Assembly (NCBI GenBank): GCA_029392475.1
Contig: CP113940.1
Coordinates: 248,001-312,000 of the forward strand
Direction: 5' to 3'
DNA length: 64,000 bases
Origin: Streptococcaceae bacterium ESL0687
GTDB taxonomy: Bacteria > Bacillota > Bacilli > Lactobacillales > Streptococcaceae
Shown here: one piece after another, positions 35,995-45,142 of the stretch
How positions within the stretch are numbered: the stretch's first letter is position 1
How the letters are laid out: the number at the start of each line of letters is the position of its first letter
Translations under genes and position numbers: made by a program
Notes under the pieces: model-generated
What the model was told of the DNA's origin: nothing
Seen by the model: only the letters and a program-made list of their open reading frames with translations
The model's database searches: none

Positions 35995-36558
35995 ATGTGG
36001 AAAGCAATAATAATTTTAGTACTTATATATCTAATAATAAAAAACCTGTCTTCTGATAAGACCTGGGATAAGCATACAACTAAGACCAATAAAAAAAATA
36101 AAGCTACCAGTAAGCTAGAACACTACCGGGAAAAGGGACTGGATGACAAGGACATAAGTATCTTCCGGGGAACTATGAAAGAAACCAGGGATTATATAAA
36201 ATACTGGGAGGAAGAGATTTCAAATGACGAAAAACTGATGGTCATTGAAGATGAGACCCAGGGACTTTTTGCCAGTAAGAAAACCTTCCAGGCAATTGTT
36301 GAGGAGCCTTCAATGATGACCAAGGAGGATACTTTCTTGTACAAGGATTTACCTAACATGGCCACCTTGGTTAAAAAGTACCGTGAATTATCAGCTGTTA
36401 AACCAGTGACTCAAGAGGTTAAGCTTGAACTGGCAGAAAGGCTTCACTACATAATGAAACTTTCTGAAAAAATATCTAAAAATTATCAGGCAAGTTTAAT
36501 TGATGACCTTGAAGACATTAAACATTCCCTAAGAGAGGAGGAGGAAACCTATGAATAA
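35995..36558 (+). CDS. XpaC-like protein
   Basis: This protein of about 187 residues has an N-terminal membrane helix (AIIILVLIYLIIKNL) and a helical region (IFRGTMKETRDYIKYWEEEI...NMATLVKKYREL). It matches the XpaC family, originally named for 5-bromo-4-chloroindolyl phosphate hydrolysis, which is regularly paired with TelA. The biochemical role is unsettled. The ATG at 35995 is chosen because GGAG lies ten bases upstream; GTG at 35986 is less likely. It overlaps telA by eight bases. Confidence 0.8.
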   Translation: MWKAIIILVLIYLIIKNLSSDKTWDKHTTKTNKKNKATSKLEHYREKGLDDKDISIFRGTMKETRDYIKYWEEEISNDEKLMVIEDETQGLFASKKTFQAIVEEPSMMTKEDTFLYKDLPNMATLVKKYRELSAVKPVTQEVKLELAERLHYIMKLSEKISKNYQASLIDDLEDIKHSLREEEETYE

Positions 36559-37735
36559 TCCAATATTAGACGATTTAATGAAAGAAGATGCCCTCAAGAA
36601 TTTTGAGACTCCAAGTGATCTTGAGAGGGTTGAGCCAGGTAATATGGTAGAGCCTGATGCTTTCAAGCAAGAGCAAATGAAGTCTACAACCTTATCGACT
36701 TTGAGTCCAGATGAGATTGAGCAGGCTAAGAAGTTAGTTGAAGGGCTGGATGAAAATGATTCCCAGTCGGTTATTCAATATGGTACCAATGCCCAAAAAA
36801 AGATTGGGGATTTTTCTCAGTCAGTTTTAGACAAGGTTCAGGCCCAAGACTTGGGTGAGGTCGGTTCAAGCCTTACTGATTTGATGTTTCGCTTGAAGGA
36901 AGCAGATACCAATGATTTGGTTGCTGAGGATAAGGGATTTTTCAGTAAGATGTTTGGAAAGGTTAAAAAATCTGTTTTTGAAATTACCCAGAAATATCAA
37001 AAAATTGGGGCAGGAATTGATAAAATTGCAGGCAAGCTTGACTATGAACAGGCAGTTTTATTGGCTGATAATAAGGTTTTAGAAGATCTTTATGATGAAA
37101 ATTTAAATTATTTTAAGGCCTTGAATGTTTATATAGCTGGAGCTGAGCTTAAAATGATGGAACTTGATGAGGAGACGATTCCCCAAGCTAGACTTAAGGC
37201 CCAGGAAGCTAGTGAGGATGCTTTGGCCATTCAAAAAATTAGTGATCTTGAAGCTTATAGAAATCGTTTGGACAAAAGAACCTACGACTTACGCTTGGTT
37301 AGGCAGATAACCATTCAGCAGGCACCGCAAATTCGCTTGATTCAAAATACCAACCAGGAGCTGGCTGAAAAGATTCAAACTTCAATCAATACTGCCATTC
37401 CCCTATGGAAGAATCAGGTTGCTATAGCTTTAACCCTTTTAAAACAAAAGGATGCTTTGACAAGTCAGCGGATTGTTTCTGAAACGACCAATGATTTGAT
37501 GGCTAAAAATAGTGAGATGTTAAAAACTTCAGCCCTTGAAGCAGCTAGAGAAAACGAACGAGGAGTGGTTGATATTGAAACCCTCAAGAAAACTCAAGAT
37601 GACCTAATTTATACTATCCAGGAAACCTTGAGGATCCAAGCCGAAGGAAGCCGCAAACGCCGGGAATCAGAAGTTGAACTGGCAAAAATGGAAGAAGATA
37701 TCAAGGTCAAATTACTAGAAGTAAGTGGCAAATAA
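36551..37735 (+). CDS. TelA-family toxic anion resistance protein
   Basis: This 394-residue, mostly helical protein has VIQYGTNAQKKIGDFSQSVLDKV near residue 75 and a long coiled-coil C-terminal half (DKRTYDLRLVRQITIQQAPQIRLIQ...). These are hallmarks of the TelA family (tellurite or envelope-stress resistance). There is no signal or membrane segment, so it probably works with membrane-bound XpaC. Resistance to a specific agent is an inference from the family name only. Confidence 0.9.
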   Translation: MNNPILDDLMKEDALKNFETPSDLERVEPGNMVEPDAFKQEQMKSTTLSTLSPDEIEQAKKLVEGLDENDSQSVIQYGTNAQKKIGDFSQSVLDKVQAQDLGEVGSSLTDLMFRLKEADTNDLVAEDKGFFSKMFGKVKKSVFEITQKYQKIGAGIDKIAGKLDYEQAVLLADNKVLEDLYDENLNYFKALNVYIAGAELKMMELDEETIPQARLKAQEASEDALAIQKISDLEAYRNRLDKRTYDLRLVRQITIQQAPQIRLIQNTNQELAEKIQTSINTAIPLWKNQVAIALTLLKQKDALTSQRIVSETTNDLMAKNSEMLKTSALEAARENERGVVDIETLKKTQDDLIYTIQETLRIQAEGSRKRRESEVELAKMEEDIKVKLLEVSGK

Positions 37736-37772
37736 AAAACAAGCATCCTCTAAGTAGGGTGCTTGTTTTAAT
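37736..37772 (+). terminator. Terminator after telA
   Basis: AACAAGCA-CC and GG-TGCTTGTT with one mismatch and an eight-base loop, then a T-rich tail. Confidence 0.8.
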
Positions 37773-37791
37773 TTTAATACTAATTTCACTA

Positions 37792-37809
37792 AATAGGTAT
37801 ATACCAATT
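37792..37809. promoter_or_regulatory. NagR (GntR-family) operator-like palindrome before nagA
   Basis: The 10-bp palindrome GGTATATACC is extended by AATA on the left and AATT on the right. Read on the other strand it gives AATTGGTATATACCTATT, the kind of site bound by NagR/YvoA regulators. Its right end covers the first two bases of the nagA -35. Confidence 0.68.
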
Positions 37810-37835
37810 GACAGAGTTTTTTAAAGGAGTAAAAT
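37808..37835 (+). promoter_or_regulatory. Promoter of nagA
   Basis: A consensus TTGACA (37808-37813) and TAAAAT (37830-37835) are 16 bases apart, overlapping the operator. Confidence 0.7.
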
Positions 37836-37871
37836 AGGAAGCAAAGTAGAAATAATTAATAAGGGGAAATT

Positions 37872-39026
37872 ATGAAATACATAAAAGCGGATAGGTTCTT
37901 TTATCCTTATGAGGTTAAGGGTCCAGGATACCTTGAAATTACAGGTAAAAAATTTGGTAGCTATGTGACTGATGTACCTGAGGGATTGGAGGCTGAAATA
38001 GTCGACTACAGTGGTTACTCGATTAGTCCAGGTTTGGTTGACACCCACATCCACGGCTTTGCTGGAGTTGATATTATGGATAATAATATTGAAGGGGTTT
38101 TAGGTGACATGAGCCTAGGACTTCTTGAGACAGGAGTGACTAGCTTTTTAGCCACTACCCTCACAGGGGATCATGCCCTTTTAAAAGAAGTAGCAGAGAA
38201 TCTTGGAAAAAATTACAAGAAGGCCCAAGGGGCAAAAATTCAGGGTATCTACTTTGAAGGTCCCTATTTTACAGAAGAATATAAGGGTGCACAAAATCCT
38301 AGATACTTTTCTGACCCCTCTGTCGAAGAGTTTAGACTGTGGCAAGAAGCTTCAGGAGGAATTATTAAAAAGATTGCCCTTGCACCAGAAAGAGACGGGG
38401 TAGAAGATTTTGTTAATAAAATCAGCCGAGATGGCGTGGCTGTAGCCTTGGGTCATTCTAATGGAACCCTAGAGGATGCTACTCGGGCTGTTGAGGCTGG
38501 GGCAAGTGTCTGGGTTCATGCCTATAATGGAATGCGCGGTTTAAGCCACAGGGAAGTTGGTATGGTTGGTTCCATGTTTGAGCTTCCTCATACCTATGCT
38601 GAGTTAATTTGTGATGGCCATCATGTTCATCCTAAGGCTTGTGATATTTTAATTAAGCAAAAGGGTCATGAGCATGTAGCCCTTATAACTGACTGCATGA
38701 GGGCTGGTGGTCAAGCTGATGGAGACTATAAGTTAGGCGAATTTGACGTTATTGTTAAAGATGGTACTGCCCGCCTGAAAGATGGTGGTAATCTTGCTGG
38801 AAGTATCCTACAGTTAAAGGATGCCCTTAAAAATGTTGTAGCTTGGGGGCTAGCAAGTCCTGAGGAAGCCATAAGGATGGCCACTCTTATTCCAGCCCTA
38901 TCTTCAAAAATTGATGATAAATGCGGCCGTCTCAAGGAAGGTCGCGACGCTGACTTTATTGTTTTAGATGAAAAAATGGATCTTGTATCCACTTGGATTG
39001 ACGGAGTTTGCCGCTATAAAAGATAG
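37872..39026 (+). CDS. nagA: N-acetylglucosamine-6-phosphate deacetylase
   Basis: This 384-residue amidohydrolase converts GlcNAc-6-phosphate to glucosamine-6-phosphate and acetate. It has the metal motif VDTHIHGFAGVDIMD, YFEGPYF, VALGHSNGTLEDA, VWVHAYNGMRGLSHRE and a late LITDCMRAGGQADG. It is monocistronic under a promoter that carries a NagR-type palindrome, so induction by amino sugars is likely. nagB is not in the window. Confidence 0.96.
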   Translation: MKYIKADRFFYPYEVKGPGYLEITGKKFGSYVTDVPEGLEAEIVDYSGYSISPGLVDTHIHGFAGVDIMDNNIEGVLGDMSLGLLETGVTSFLATTLTGDHALLKEVAENLGKNYKKAQGAKIQGIYFEGPYFTEEYKGAQNPRYFSDPSVEEFRLWQEASGGIIKKIALAPERDGVEDFVNKISRDGVAVALGHSNGTLEDATRAVEAGASVWVHAYNGMRGLSHREVGMVGSMFELPHTYAELICDGHHVHPKACDILIKQKGHEHVALITDCMRAGGQADGDYKLGEFDVIVKDGTARLKDGGNLAGSILQLKDALKNVVAWGLASPEEAIRMATLIPALSSKIDDKCGRLKEGRDADFIVLDEKMDLVSTWIDGVCRYKR

Positions 39027-39082
39027 ATTTGATCTATCTTTTTTTATGTAAACAAGTTAATTATGTTTAAAAGTTAAAATAT

Positions 39083-39110
39083 TTGCTAAAATGATTGTAA
39101 TTGATATAAT
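39083..39110 (+). promoter_or_regulatory. Promoter of clpE
   Basis: TTGCTA (39083-39088) and a perfect TATAAT (39105-39110) are 16 bases apart. Confidence 0.72.
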
Positions 39111-39118
39111 AGATTAAA

Positions 39119-39135
39119 GGTCAAAAAAGGTCAAA
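39119..39135 (+). promoter_or_regulatory. CtsR operator before clpE
   Basis: Two GGTCAAA heptamers separated by three A form the classical tandem CtsR box. It begins eight bases after the -10, over the transcription start. Confidence 0.93.
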
Positions 39136-39176
39136 CTTTGAATAACTTTAAAATTTACTTATAAAAGGAGATTAAT

Positions 39177-41456
39177 ATGCTTTGTCAAAACTGTAAAAAA
39201 AATGAAGCTACAATCCATCTATACACAACTGTAGATGGAAAAAAACACCAAACAGATCTCTGCCAAAAATGCTATCAAGAGTTAAAGGTTGGAGGTCGAA
39301 CCAATCTTTTTGATGGTCCTCAAAATTCTAATACTAGTGATGAAAATAACCGCCAATACAATCCCTTTGAAGATTTATTTGGAACCTTAAATAGGGAATT
39401 TCAAATAGGCTATGGTCAGGTTCCACCAACTCAAACAGGTGGTGCTAACGGCGGAGGCAAGGGGCCAAGGAAACCAAGGAGCTCTAAACCTTCCCTTCTA
39501 GATGAATTTGGCATCAATATTACTGATTTTGCTAGGCAGGGGAAAATTGATCCTGTAATCGGACGTGATCAAGAAATCACAAGAGTAATTGAAATCCTAA
39601 ATAGGAGAACTAAAAATAATCCAGTCTTAATTGGGGAGCCTGGAGTTGGTAAAACGGCAGTTGTTGAAGGACTTGCCCAAAAGATCATTGATGAAGACGT
39701 TCCGCAAAAACTTCTTGGAAAAGAAGTTATCAGGCTTGATGTAGTAAGCCTTGTCCAAGGTACAGGAGTTCGTGGACAATTTGAAGAGAGGATGCAAAAG
39801 CTTCTTGAGGAAATAAAAGAGCGTGATGATGTAATTTTATTCATTGATGAAATTCACGAAATCGTTGGGGCTGGAAGTACCGGTGACGGAAGTATGGATG
39901 CAGGAAATATTCTAAAGCCTGCCCTTGCTCGAGGTGAAGTTCAGATGGTCGGGGCAACAACCTTAAATGAATACAGGATAATTGAAAAAGACGCAGCCCT
40001 TGAAAGAAGGATGCAGCCTGTAAAAGTTGATGAGCCAAGTGTTGATGAGACCATTACCATCCTCAAAGGAATTCAAAAGAGATATGAGGACTATCACCAT
40101 GTTAACTACACTGATGAGGCTATAATTCAAGCTGTCCAACTATCTAATCGCTATATTCAAGATAGGTTCCTGCCTGATAAGGCAATTGACCTTCTTGATG
40201 AGGCCGGTTCTAAGAAAAATCTAACCCTTCGCTTCCTTGATCCAGATGATTTGACTAGAAAAATCGAAGAGGCTGAAAATCAAAAGAATGAGGCCATGGT
40301 ACTTGAAGACTTTGAAAAGGCAGCTTTCTTCCGAGATCAGATTTCTAAACTTAAGGTTTTAAGGGAGGAAAGTGGTGAAAAAGTGGACACGCCTGTAATT
40401 TCTGAAAAGGATATTGAGGCCATTATTGAGCAAAAAACCAGTATTCCTGTTGGAAATATTAAGGAAAAAGAACAAAGTCAATTAATAAATTTAGCCAGTG
40501 ACTTAAAGGCTCATGTGATTGGTCAAGATGATGCTGTTGATAAGATTTCAAAGGCTATTCGTCGTAACCGAATTGGTCTTGGTAAGGACAATCGTCCAAT
40601 TGGATCATTTATGTTTGTAGGTCCTACTGGAGTCGGAAAAACTGAGCTTGCCAAACAACTTGCCAAGGAGTTATTTGGATCAGAAGACAGCATGATTCGC
40701 TTTGATATGAGCGAATACATGGAAAAACATAGTGTGGCCAAACTTATTGGAGCTCCTCCTGGATATGTAGGATATGAAGAAGCAGGTCAACTTTCAGAGA
40801 AGGTTCGCCGCAACCCATATTCTCTTATTCTTCTGGATGAAATTGAAAAAGCCCATCCTGATGTTATGCATATGTTCCTTCAAGTCTTAGATGACGGACG
40901 TCTAACTGATGCTCAAGGTCGAACAATCAGCTTCAAGGATGCAATCATCATTATGACCAGTAATGCTGGAAGTGGTAAGGTTGAAGCCAGTGTTGGTTTT
41001 GGAGCAGCCCGTGAGGGACGGACAAACTCTGTCTTAGGTCAACTGGGAGATTTCTTTAGCCCTGAGTTTATGAACCGTTTTGATGGAATCATTGAATTTA
41101 AACCTTTAGATAAAGAAAATCTTCTTAAGATTGTTGATTTGATGCTTGCTGGAGTTAATGGTCAACTTGCTAAAAATGACATTCACTTGGATGTAACTGA
41201 TAAAGCCAAGGAAAAATTAGTCGATTTAGGTTATGATCCAGCCATGGGGGCAAGGCCACTTCGTAGGACCATCCAAGATAATATTGAGGACGGTGTGGCT
41301 GATTTCTACCTGGAAAATCCAGATAATAATAGGCTGGTTGCTGATTTGAACAAAGATGACAAGATTGTTATTAGAAAAAAACGAGGACGCAAGAAAAAAG
41401 CAGACCTCAAAAATGACAAATTGGCCCAAGCTGAACAAGCAGAATTAGTAGAGTAA
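39177..41456 (+). CDS. clpE: ATP-dependent Clp ATPase ClpE
   Basis: This 759-residue Hsp100 chaperone unfolds damaged proteins for ClpP. The N-terminal zinc finger CQNC...CQKC, absent in ClpC, identifies ClpE. The first AAA+ Walker A is GEPGVGKT (near 152), with a UVR-type linker [17 protein letters not shown]. The second Walker A is GPTGVGKT (near 481). ClpE genes are classically CtsR-controlled, and a perfect CtsR box is present. A GGAG precedes the ATG. Confidence 0.97.
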   Translation: MLCQNCKKNEATIHLYTTVDGKKHQTDLCQKCYQELKVGGRTNLFDGPQNSNTSDENNRQYNPFEDLFGTLNREFQIGYGQVPPTQTGGANGGGKGPRKPRSSKPSLLDEFGINITDFARQGKIDPVIGRDQEITRVIEILNRRTKNNPVLIGEPGVGKTAVVEGLAQKIIDEDVPQKLLGKEVIRLDVVSLVQGTGVRGQFEERMQKLLEEIKERDDVILFIDEIHEIVGAGSTGDGSMDAGNILKPALARGEVQMVGATTLNEYRIIEKDAALERRMQPVKVDEPSVDETITILKGIQKRYEDYHHVNYTDEAIIQAVQLSNRYIQDRFLPDKAIDLLDEAGSKKNLTLRFLDPDDLTRKIEEAENQKNEAMVLEDFEKAAFFRDQISKLKVLREESGEKVDTPVISEKDIEAIIEQKTSIPVGNIKEKEQSQLINLASDLKAHVIGQDDAVDKISKAIRRNRIGLGKDNRPIGSFMFVGPTGVGKTELAKQLAKELFGSEDSMIRFDMSEYMEKHSVAKLIGAPPGYVGYEEAGQLSEKVRRNPYSLILLDEIEKAHPDVMHMFLQVLDDGRLTDAQGRTISFKDAIIIMTSNAGSGKVEASVGFGAAREGRTNSVLGQLGDFFSPEFMNRFDGIIEFKPLDKENLLKIVDLMLAGVNGQLAKNDIHLDVTDKAKEKLVDLGYDPAMGARPLRRTIQDNIEDGVADFYLENPDNNRLVADLNKDDKIVIRKKRGRKKKADLKNDKLAQAEQAELVE

Positions 41457-41460
41457 GTAA

Positions 41461-41501
41461 AACAACAAAAAAAGAATCCCTTAGGATTCTTTTTTTGTTG
41501 T
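41461..41501. terminator. Bidirectional terminator between clpE and the CDF gene
   Basis: AAGAATCC and GGATTCTT with a CTTA loop and seven-base A- and T-runs. Confidence 0.9.
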
Positions 41502-42686
41502 TTGCCTGTGAATGCAGTGCCAGTCTTTATTTCTGCGCCAGATACTTGTTACTAAGTAACTATTTTTACCGGTAAAGTATTCATAGTTTAGAATAAAGGT
41601 TTTTTTACTGATTCTGGTAGGGTGGAACTGGGCAAGACCAAGTTTTCCTTGGAATTTTTGACTTAGTTTTTCTTTTTTATTAAGGGTTAGGCCTTGAGCT
41701 GTGATTTCCTTAAAGTTGCTATCTAGGAGACTATCAAGTTTTGCTCCATTTAAAATTGCTTCTTCCAGATTAAGTAGATCAAGGGCGATATAGCTGTCTC
41801 TTTCCTCATCTGCAAGATAAGACGGTTCAACATGGACATCGACATCAAAAATATCAAATTTTTGTCTGAGGAGATTTTCAATTTCTTCAGTTGCCAAGTG
41901 ACTTTCATAAACAGACATATCAGGGCTCATATCAACTACTACATCAAGGAAGATATTACTGCCATAGGTCCTTCCCCTGATGTTTTTAACATCTTCAATG
42001 TCCTTAATGGTCATGATAGCCTCTTTGTAGTCTTCAATCTTTTGTTCATCGAAACCATCAGACAGGCTAAAGGCACTTTCTGAGAAGATATCATAGGCTG
42101 TTTTAAAGATAAAGATGGTAATGATAATGGCCATTAAGCGGTCAATAAATGTTAGGTTAAAGGATGCTGCAATAATGGCAATTGAGGTTGCAATTGATGT
42201 TACGGCATCACTAAGGTTGTCCTTTGCAGCGGCCATAAGCCCTGGAGATTTTACATTATCTGCTAGCCTTTTATTATAAATATAAATTACATACATGATA
42301 ATGGCTGAAAAAATTCCAACAATGGCCCCAATAGGATCAATTTCTGTTTTTTGATTGGCTATCATGTCACCAATTGTCTGGCGAAGAACAACAAAACCTA
42401 CAGCAAACATAATAAAACTTGTTATAAGGCTTGCAACACTTTCAACCTTCCAGTGACCATAGGCGTGGTCACTATCAGCGGGACGTCTTGCCATACGGAT
42501 TCCTGCAAGAACGGCTATATTTCCCAAGATATCAGTGATGTTATTAAAACCATCAGCCCTTAAACTTTCTGAATTAGTAATATTTGCGACAGCAATCTTG
42601 ATGATTGACAAAACGACGTAGGCGATAATGCTAATTAAAGCACCACGCTCTGCTAATTTTAGTTCCTTAACTCTCGAATTACTCAT
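41481..42686 (-). CDS. Cation diffusion facilitator exporter, manganese (MntE) type
   Basis: This 401-residue membrane protein of the CDF family has about six transmembrane segments. The metal-site motifs NNITD in TM2 and DNLSD in TM5 have Asn/Asp where zinc exporters carry His, which points to manganese. The length, with a C-terminal extension after the cytosolic dimer domain, is like streptococcal MntE (about 394) rather than about 300 for zinc members. It is monocistronic and convergent with clpE. Metal choice is an inference from these residues. Confidence 0.85.
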   Translation of the reverse strand: MSNSRVKELKLAERGALISIIAYVVLSIIKIAVANITNSESLRADGFNNITDILGNIAVLAGIRMARRPADSDHAYGHWKVESVASLITSFIMFAVGFVVLRQTIGDMIANQKTEIDPIGAIVGIFSAIIMYVIYIYNKRLADNVKSPGLMAAAKDNLSDAVTSIATSIAIIAASFNLTFIDRLMAIIITIFIFKTAYDIFSESAFSLSDGFDEQKIEDYKEAIMTIKDIEDVKNIRGRTYGSNIFLDVVVDMSPDMSVYESHLATEEIENLLRQKFDIFDVDVHVEPSYLADEERDSYIALDLLNLEEAILNGAKLDSLLDSNFKEITAQGLTLNKKEKLSQKFQGKLGLAQFHPTRISKKTFILNYEYFTGKNSYLVTSIWRRNKDWHCIHRQTTKKES

Positions 42687-42738
42687 AAGGAGTATTGTAA
42701 CATAAAAAACTTAGTCTGTAATAAGTAAGGCATAAGTC

Positions 42739-42767
42739 TTGACAGTTTCTTCTAAAAGTAAGATAAT
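42739..42767 (+). promoter_or_regulatory. Promoter of the second marR gene
   Basis: A consensus TTGACA (42739-42744) and GATAAT (42762-42767) are 17 bases apart. Confidence 0.75.
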
Positions 42768-42802
42768 TTGTTAGTCAAAAAAATAAAAAACTAATTATCT
42801 TA
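42759..42802. promoter_or_regulatory. Inverted repeat over the marR -10 and leader
   Basis: TAAGATAATT (42759-42768) and AATTATCTTA (42793-42802) are perfect 10-bp arms separated by 24 bases. The left arm covers the -10; the right arm ends just before the AAAGGAGG ribosome site. It could be an autoregulatory operator pair or an RNA stem. Confidence 0.6.
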
Positions 42803-42816
42803 GAAAGGAGGAAGCG

Positions 42817-43302
42817 ATGTCTGAAATAAGTAGAAATCTGCTGGGTCTCTTTATGCAAATTGTCCATAAACCAGATCTTATGATGGCAGTTCAAGGAGTT
42901 ACAGACAAGCGAAGAATAAATGAAGACGGTAGCCACAGGGGCTCTAGAGGCCTACTTCTTTACCTGGAAAAAAAGGGAGACGGGCTTACCAATTCAGAAA
43001 TCGCAGATACCTCTAGCATAAAGCCATCAAGTGTTACAGCCATGGTCAAGCAGCTGGAGCAGGACGATTTAATTTATAGACTCGTTGATGAGGATGACAA
43101 GAGGATTAGTCGTATCTATTTGACTTCTAAGGGTAGACAGGACGTTAAGGAGCGCAAGAAACACGTAGATAAGGTTACTGAGGAGATATTTGCTTCATTG
43201 ACCTTAAAGGAGCAAGAGGAGCTTTTTCATTTGCTGACCAAGCTTGATTCTTCCTTGGAGACTAAGGGTAAGGTGTCAAAAAAGTGTATAAGTGACCTTT
43301 AA
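42817..43302 (+). CDS. MarR-family regulator preceding a drug-type ABC exporter
   Basis: This 161-residue regulator has the MarR core GLTNSEIADTSSIKPSSVTAMVKQLEQDDLIYRLVDEDDKRISRIYLTSKG; the last part holds the conserved wing DxRR/S pattern. It precedes a two-gene heterodimeric exporter on the same strand, an arrangement typical of self-regulated multidrug systems. An AAAGGAGG precedes the ATG. The ligand is unknown. Confidence 0.88.
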   Translation: MSEISRNLLGLFMQIVHKPDLMMAVQGVTDKRRINEDGSHRGSRGLLLYLEKKGDGLTNSEIADTSSIKPSSVTAMVKQLEQDDLIYRLVDEDDKRISRIYLTSKGRQDVKERKKHVDKVTEEIFASLTLKEQEELFHLLTKLDSSLETKGKVSKKCISDL

Positions 43303-43376
43303 AAAGCTTAGAGCCTTAATAAATGACAATCCTTCTTTAAATAAGTAAAATGTCATTATTGGTTCTTGTGGAGTTT

Positions 43377-43407
43377 CAATGAATTAGCTGGTTTTTAGTT
43401 GATTCAT
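43377..43407 (+). other. Potential 12-bp RNA hairpin in the ABC exporter leader
   Basis: AATGAATTAGCT and AGTTGATTCATT can pair over 12 positions with G-U pairs, around a seven-base loop. It lies 29 bases before the first ABC gene and has no T-run. A second dyad (AATGACA/TGTCATT) lies upstream in the same spacer. Confidence 0.4.
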
Positions 43408-43435
43408 TCAAAATTAAAAGTAGAAAGAGGAGAAA

Positions 43436-45142
43436 ATGCTTTTCCAATTTATTAAAAAGTACAAGTGGTATGCCTTAACATCCCTTGTGATGATTGGATT
43501 TGTTGTAGCATCAAGCTTACTGCAGCCGCAGTATTTGAAAGAGGTGCTTGCAGCAGTCCTAAATGATGATCAAGATAAGATCTTAAGTATTGGTGTTTGG
43601 CTAATCGGAATAGCTGTTGTTGGTTTACTAGCAGGACTTATTAATACAGTGCTCGCAGCTAAGATTGCCCAAGGAGTATCAGCAGATATTAGGGAGGCTA
43701 GCTTCCGTAAAATTCAAACTTTTTCATATTCAAATATTGAAAAATTTAATGCAGGAAATCTCGTTGTTAGGATGACAAATGACGTCAACCAAGTTCAAAA
43801 CTTGGTGATGATGATTTTCCAAGTTCTTTTAAGGGTGCCCCTTTTATTTATTGGGTCATTTATTCTTGCCATTAACACCCTACCTGAATTGTGGTGGTTA
43901 ATTGTGATTCTTGTTGTCCTAATTGTTCTTATTACTGGTTTTGCCATGAGTAAGATGGGACCTCACTTTGGTGCCTTCCAAAAATTACTTGATAGGAGTA
44001 ATACAATTGCCAAGGAAAACCTTCGCGGTGCCCGCGTTGTTAAAAGTTTTGTGCAAGAAAAAAGCCAAATTAAGGAATTCGATGAAACAAGTGATGAACT
44101 CCTAGGTCATAATCTGGCAGTTGGTAATCTTTTTTCAACCATGATTCCATCATTCACCCTTGTCAGCCAATTGACAATCTTTACTGCCATCTACTTGGTG
44201 TCAGGCTTCATTACTAGTAAGCCAGAAGCTCTAGGATCAGTTGCAAGTTTCATGACCTACATGAGTCAGATTATGTTTGCAATTATTATGGGTGGAATGA
44301 TGTCTATGATGGCAAGTCGTGCCTTCATTTCAATCCGTCGTATCAATGAGATTCTCAAAACAGAACCTGAAATGTACTTTAAAGACGGACCGGCTGAGGA
44401 TTTAAACGGATCAATTGAATTTAATCATGTATCCTTTACCTATCCAAATGATGAAAAACCAACCCTTAAAGATGTAAGCTTTAAGATTAATCCAGGCCAA
44501 ACTGTAGGGGTCGTTGGAGCAACTGGTTCGGGTAAAACGACCCTAGCTCAATTAATTCCAAGACTTTTTGATCCAAGTAAGGGTGAGATTAAAATTGGTG
44601 GTGAGGACTTAAAAGATTTAAGTCGTGCAACCATTAAGAAAAATATCTCAATCGTTCTTCAAAAGGCCATTCTTTTTAGCGGAAGTATCGCTGATAACCT
44701 TAAACAAGGTAAGGAAGATGCAAGTAATGCTGAAATGGAGAAGGCCAGTGAAATTGCTCAAGCCAAGGAATTTATTGAAAAAATGCCTGATGCTTACGAG
44801 TCAGAGGTTGAAGAGCGTTCAGCTAACTTCTCTGGTGGTCAAAAACAAAGGATGAGCATTGCCCGTGGTGTTATTAAAAATCCTAAGGTTTTAGTGCTTG
44901 ATGATTCAACAAGTGCCTTAGATGCCAAGAGTGAAAAACTGGTTCAAGAAGCCCTTAATAAGGACCTAAAAGGAACTACAACAGTTATTGTAGCTCAAAA
45001 AATATCAAGTGTGGTAAAAGCTGATAAGATTTTAGTTCTTGATGAAGGAAAACTAATTGGTGAAGGAAGTCATAAGGAACTTCTTGAAACAAATGCTGTT
45101 TACCGTGAAATTTATGAAACACAGAAAGGAAGTGATGAATAA
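43436..45142 (+). CDS. Heterodimeric ABC multidrug exporter, degenerate-site subunit
   Basis: This 568-residue half-transporter has six membrane helices, then an ATPase domain with Walker [10 protein letters not shown] (near 361) and signature FSGGQKQR (near 464). The residue after Walker B is Asp instead of the catalytic Glu ([12 protein letters not shown]), and the switch His is replaced by Gln (IVAQKISS). These are the hallmarks of the LmrC/BmrC-type subunit that forms a non-hydrolytic site with its partner. It overlaps the next gene by one base. Confidence 0.93.
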   Translation: MLFQFIKKYKWYALTSLVMIGFVVASSLLQPQYLKEVLAAVLNDDQDKILSIGVWLIGIAVVGLLAGLINTVLAAKIAQGVSADIREASFRKIQTFSYSNIEKFNAGNLVVRMTNDVNQVQNLVMMIFQVLLRVPLLFIGSFILAINTLPELWWLIVILVVLIVLITGFAMSKMGPHFGAFQKLLDRSNTIAKENLRGARVVKSFVQEKSQIKEFDETSDELLGHNLAVGNLFSTMIPSFTLVSQLTIFTAIYLVSGFITSKPEALGSVASFMTYMSQIMFAIIMGGMMSMMASRAFISIRRINEILKTEPEMYFKDGPAEDLNGSIEFNHVSFTYPNDEKPTLKDVSFKINPGQTVGVVGATGSGKTTLAQLIPRLFDPSKGEIKIGGEDLKDLSRATIKKNISIVLQKAILFSGSIADNLKQGKEDASNAEMEKASEIAQAKEFIEKMPDAYESEVEERSANFSGGQKQRMSIARGVIKNPKVLVLDDSTSALDAKSEKLVQEALNKDLKGTTTVIVAQKISSVVKADKILVLDEGKLIGEGSHKELLETNAVYREIYETQKGSDE

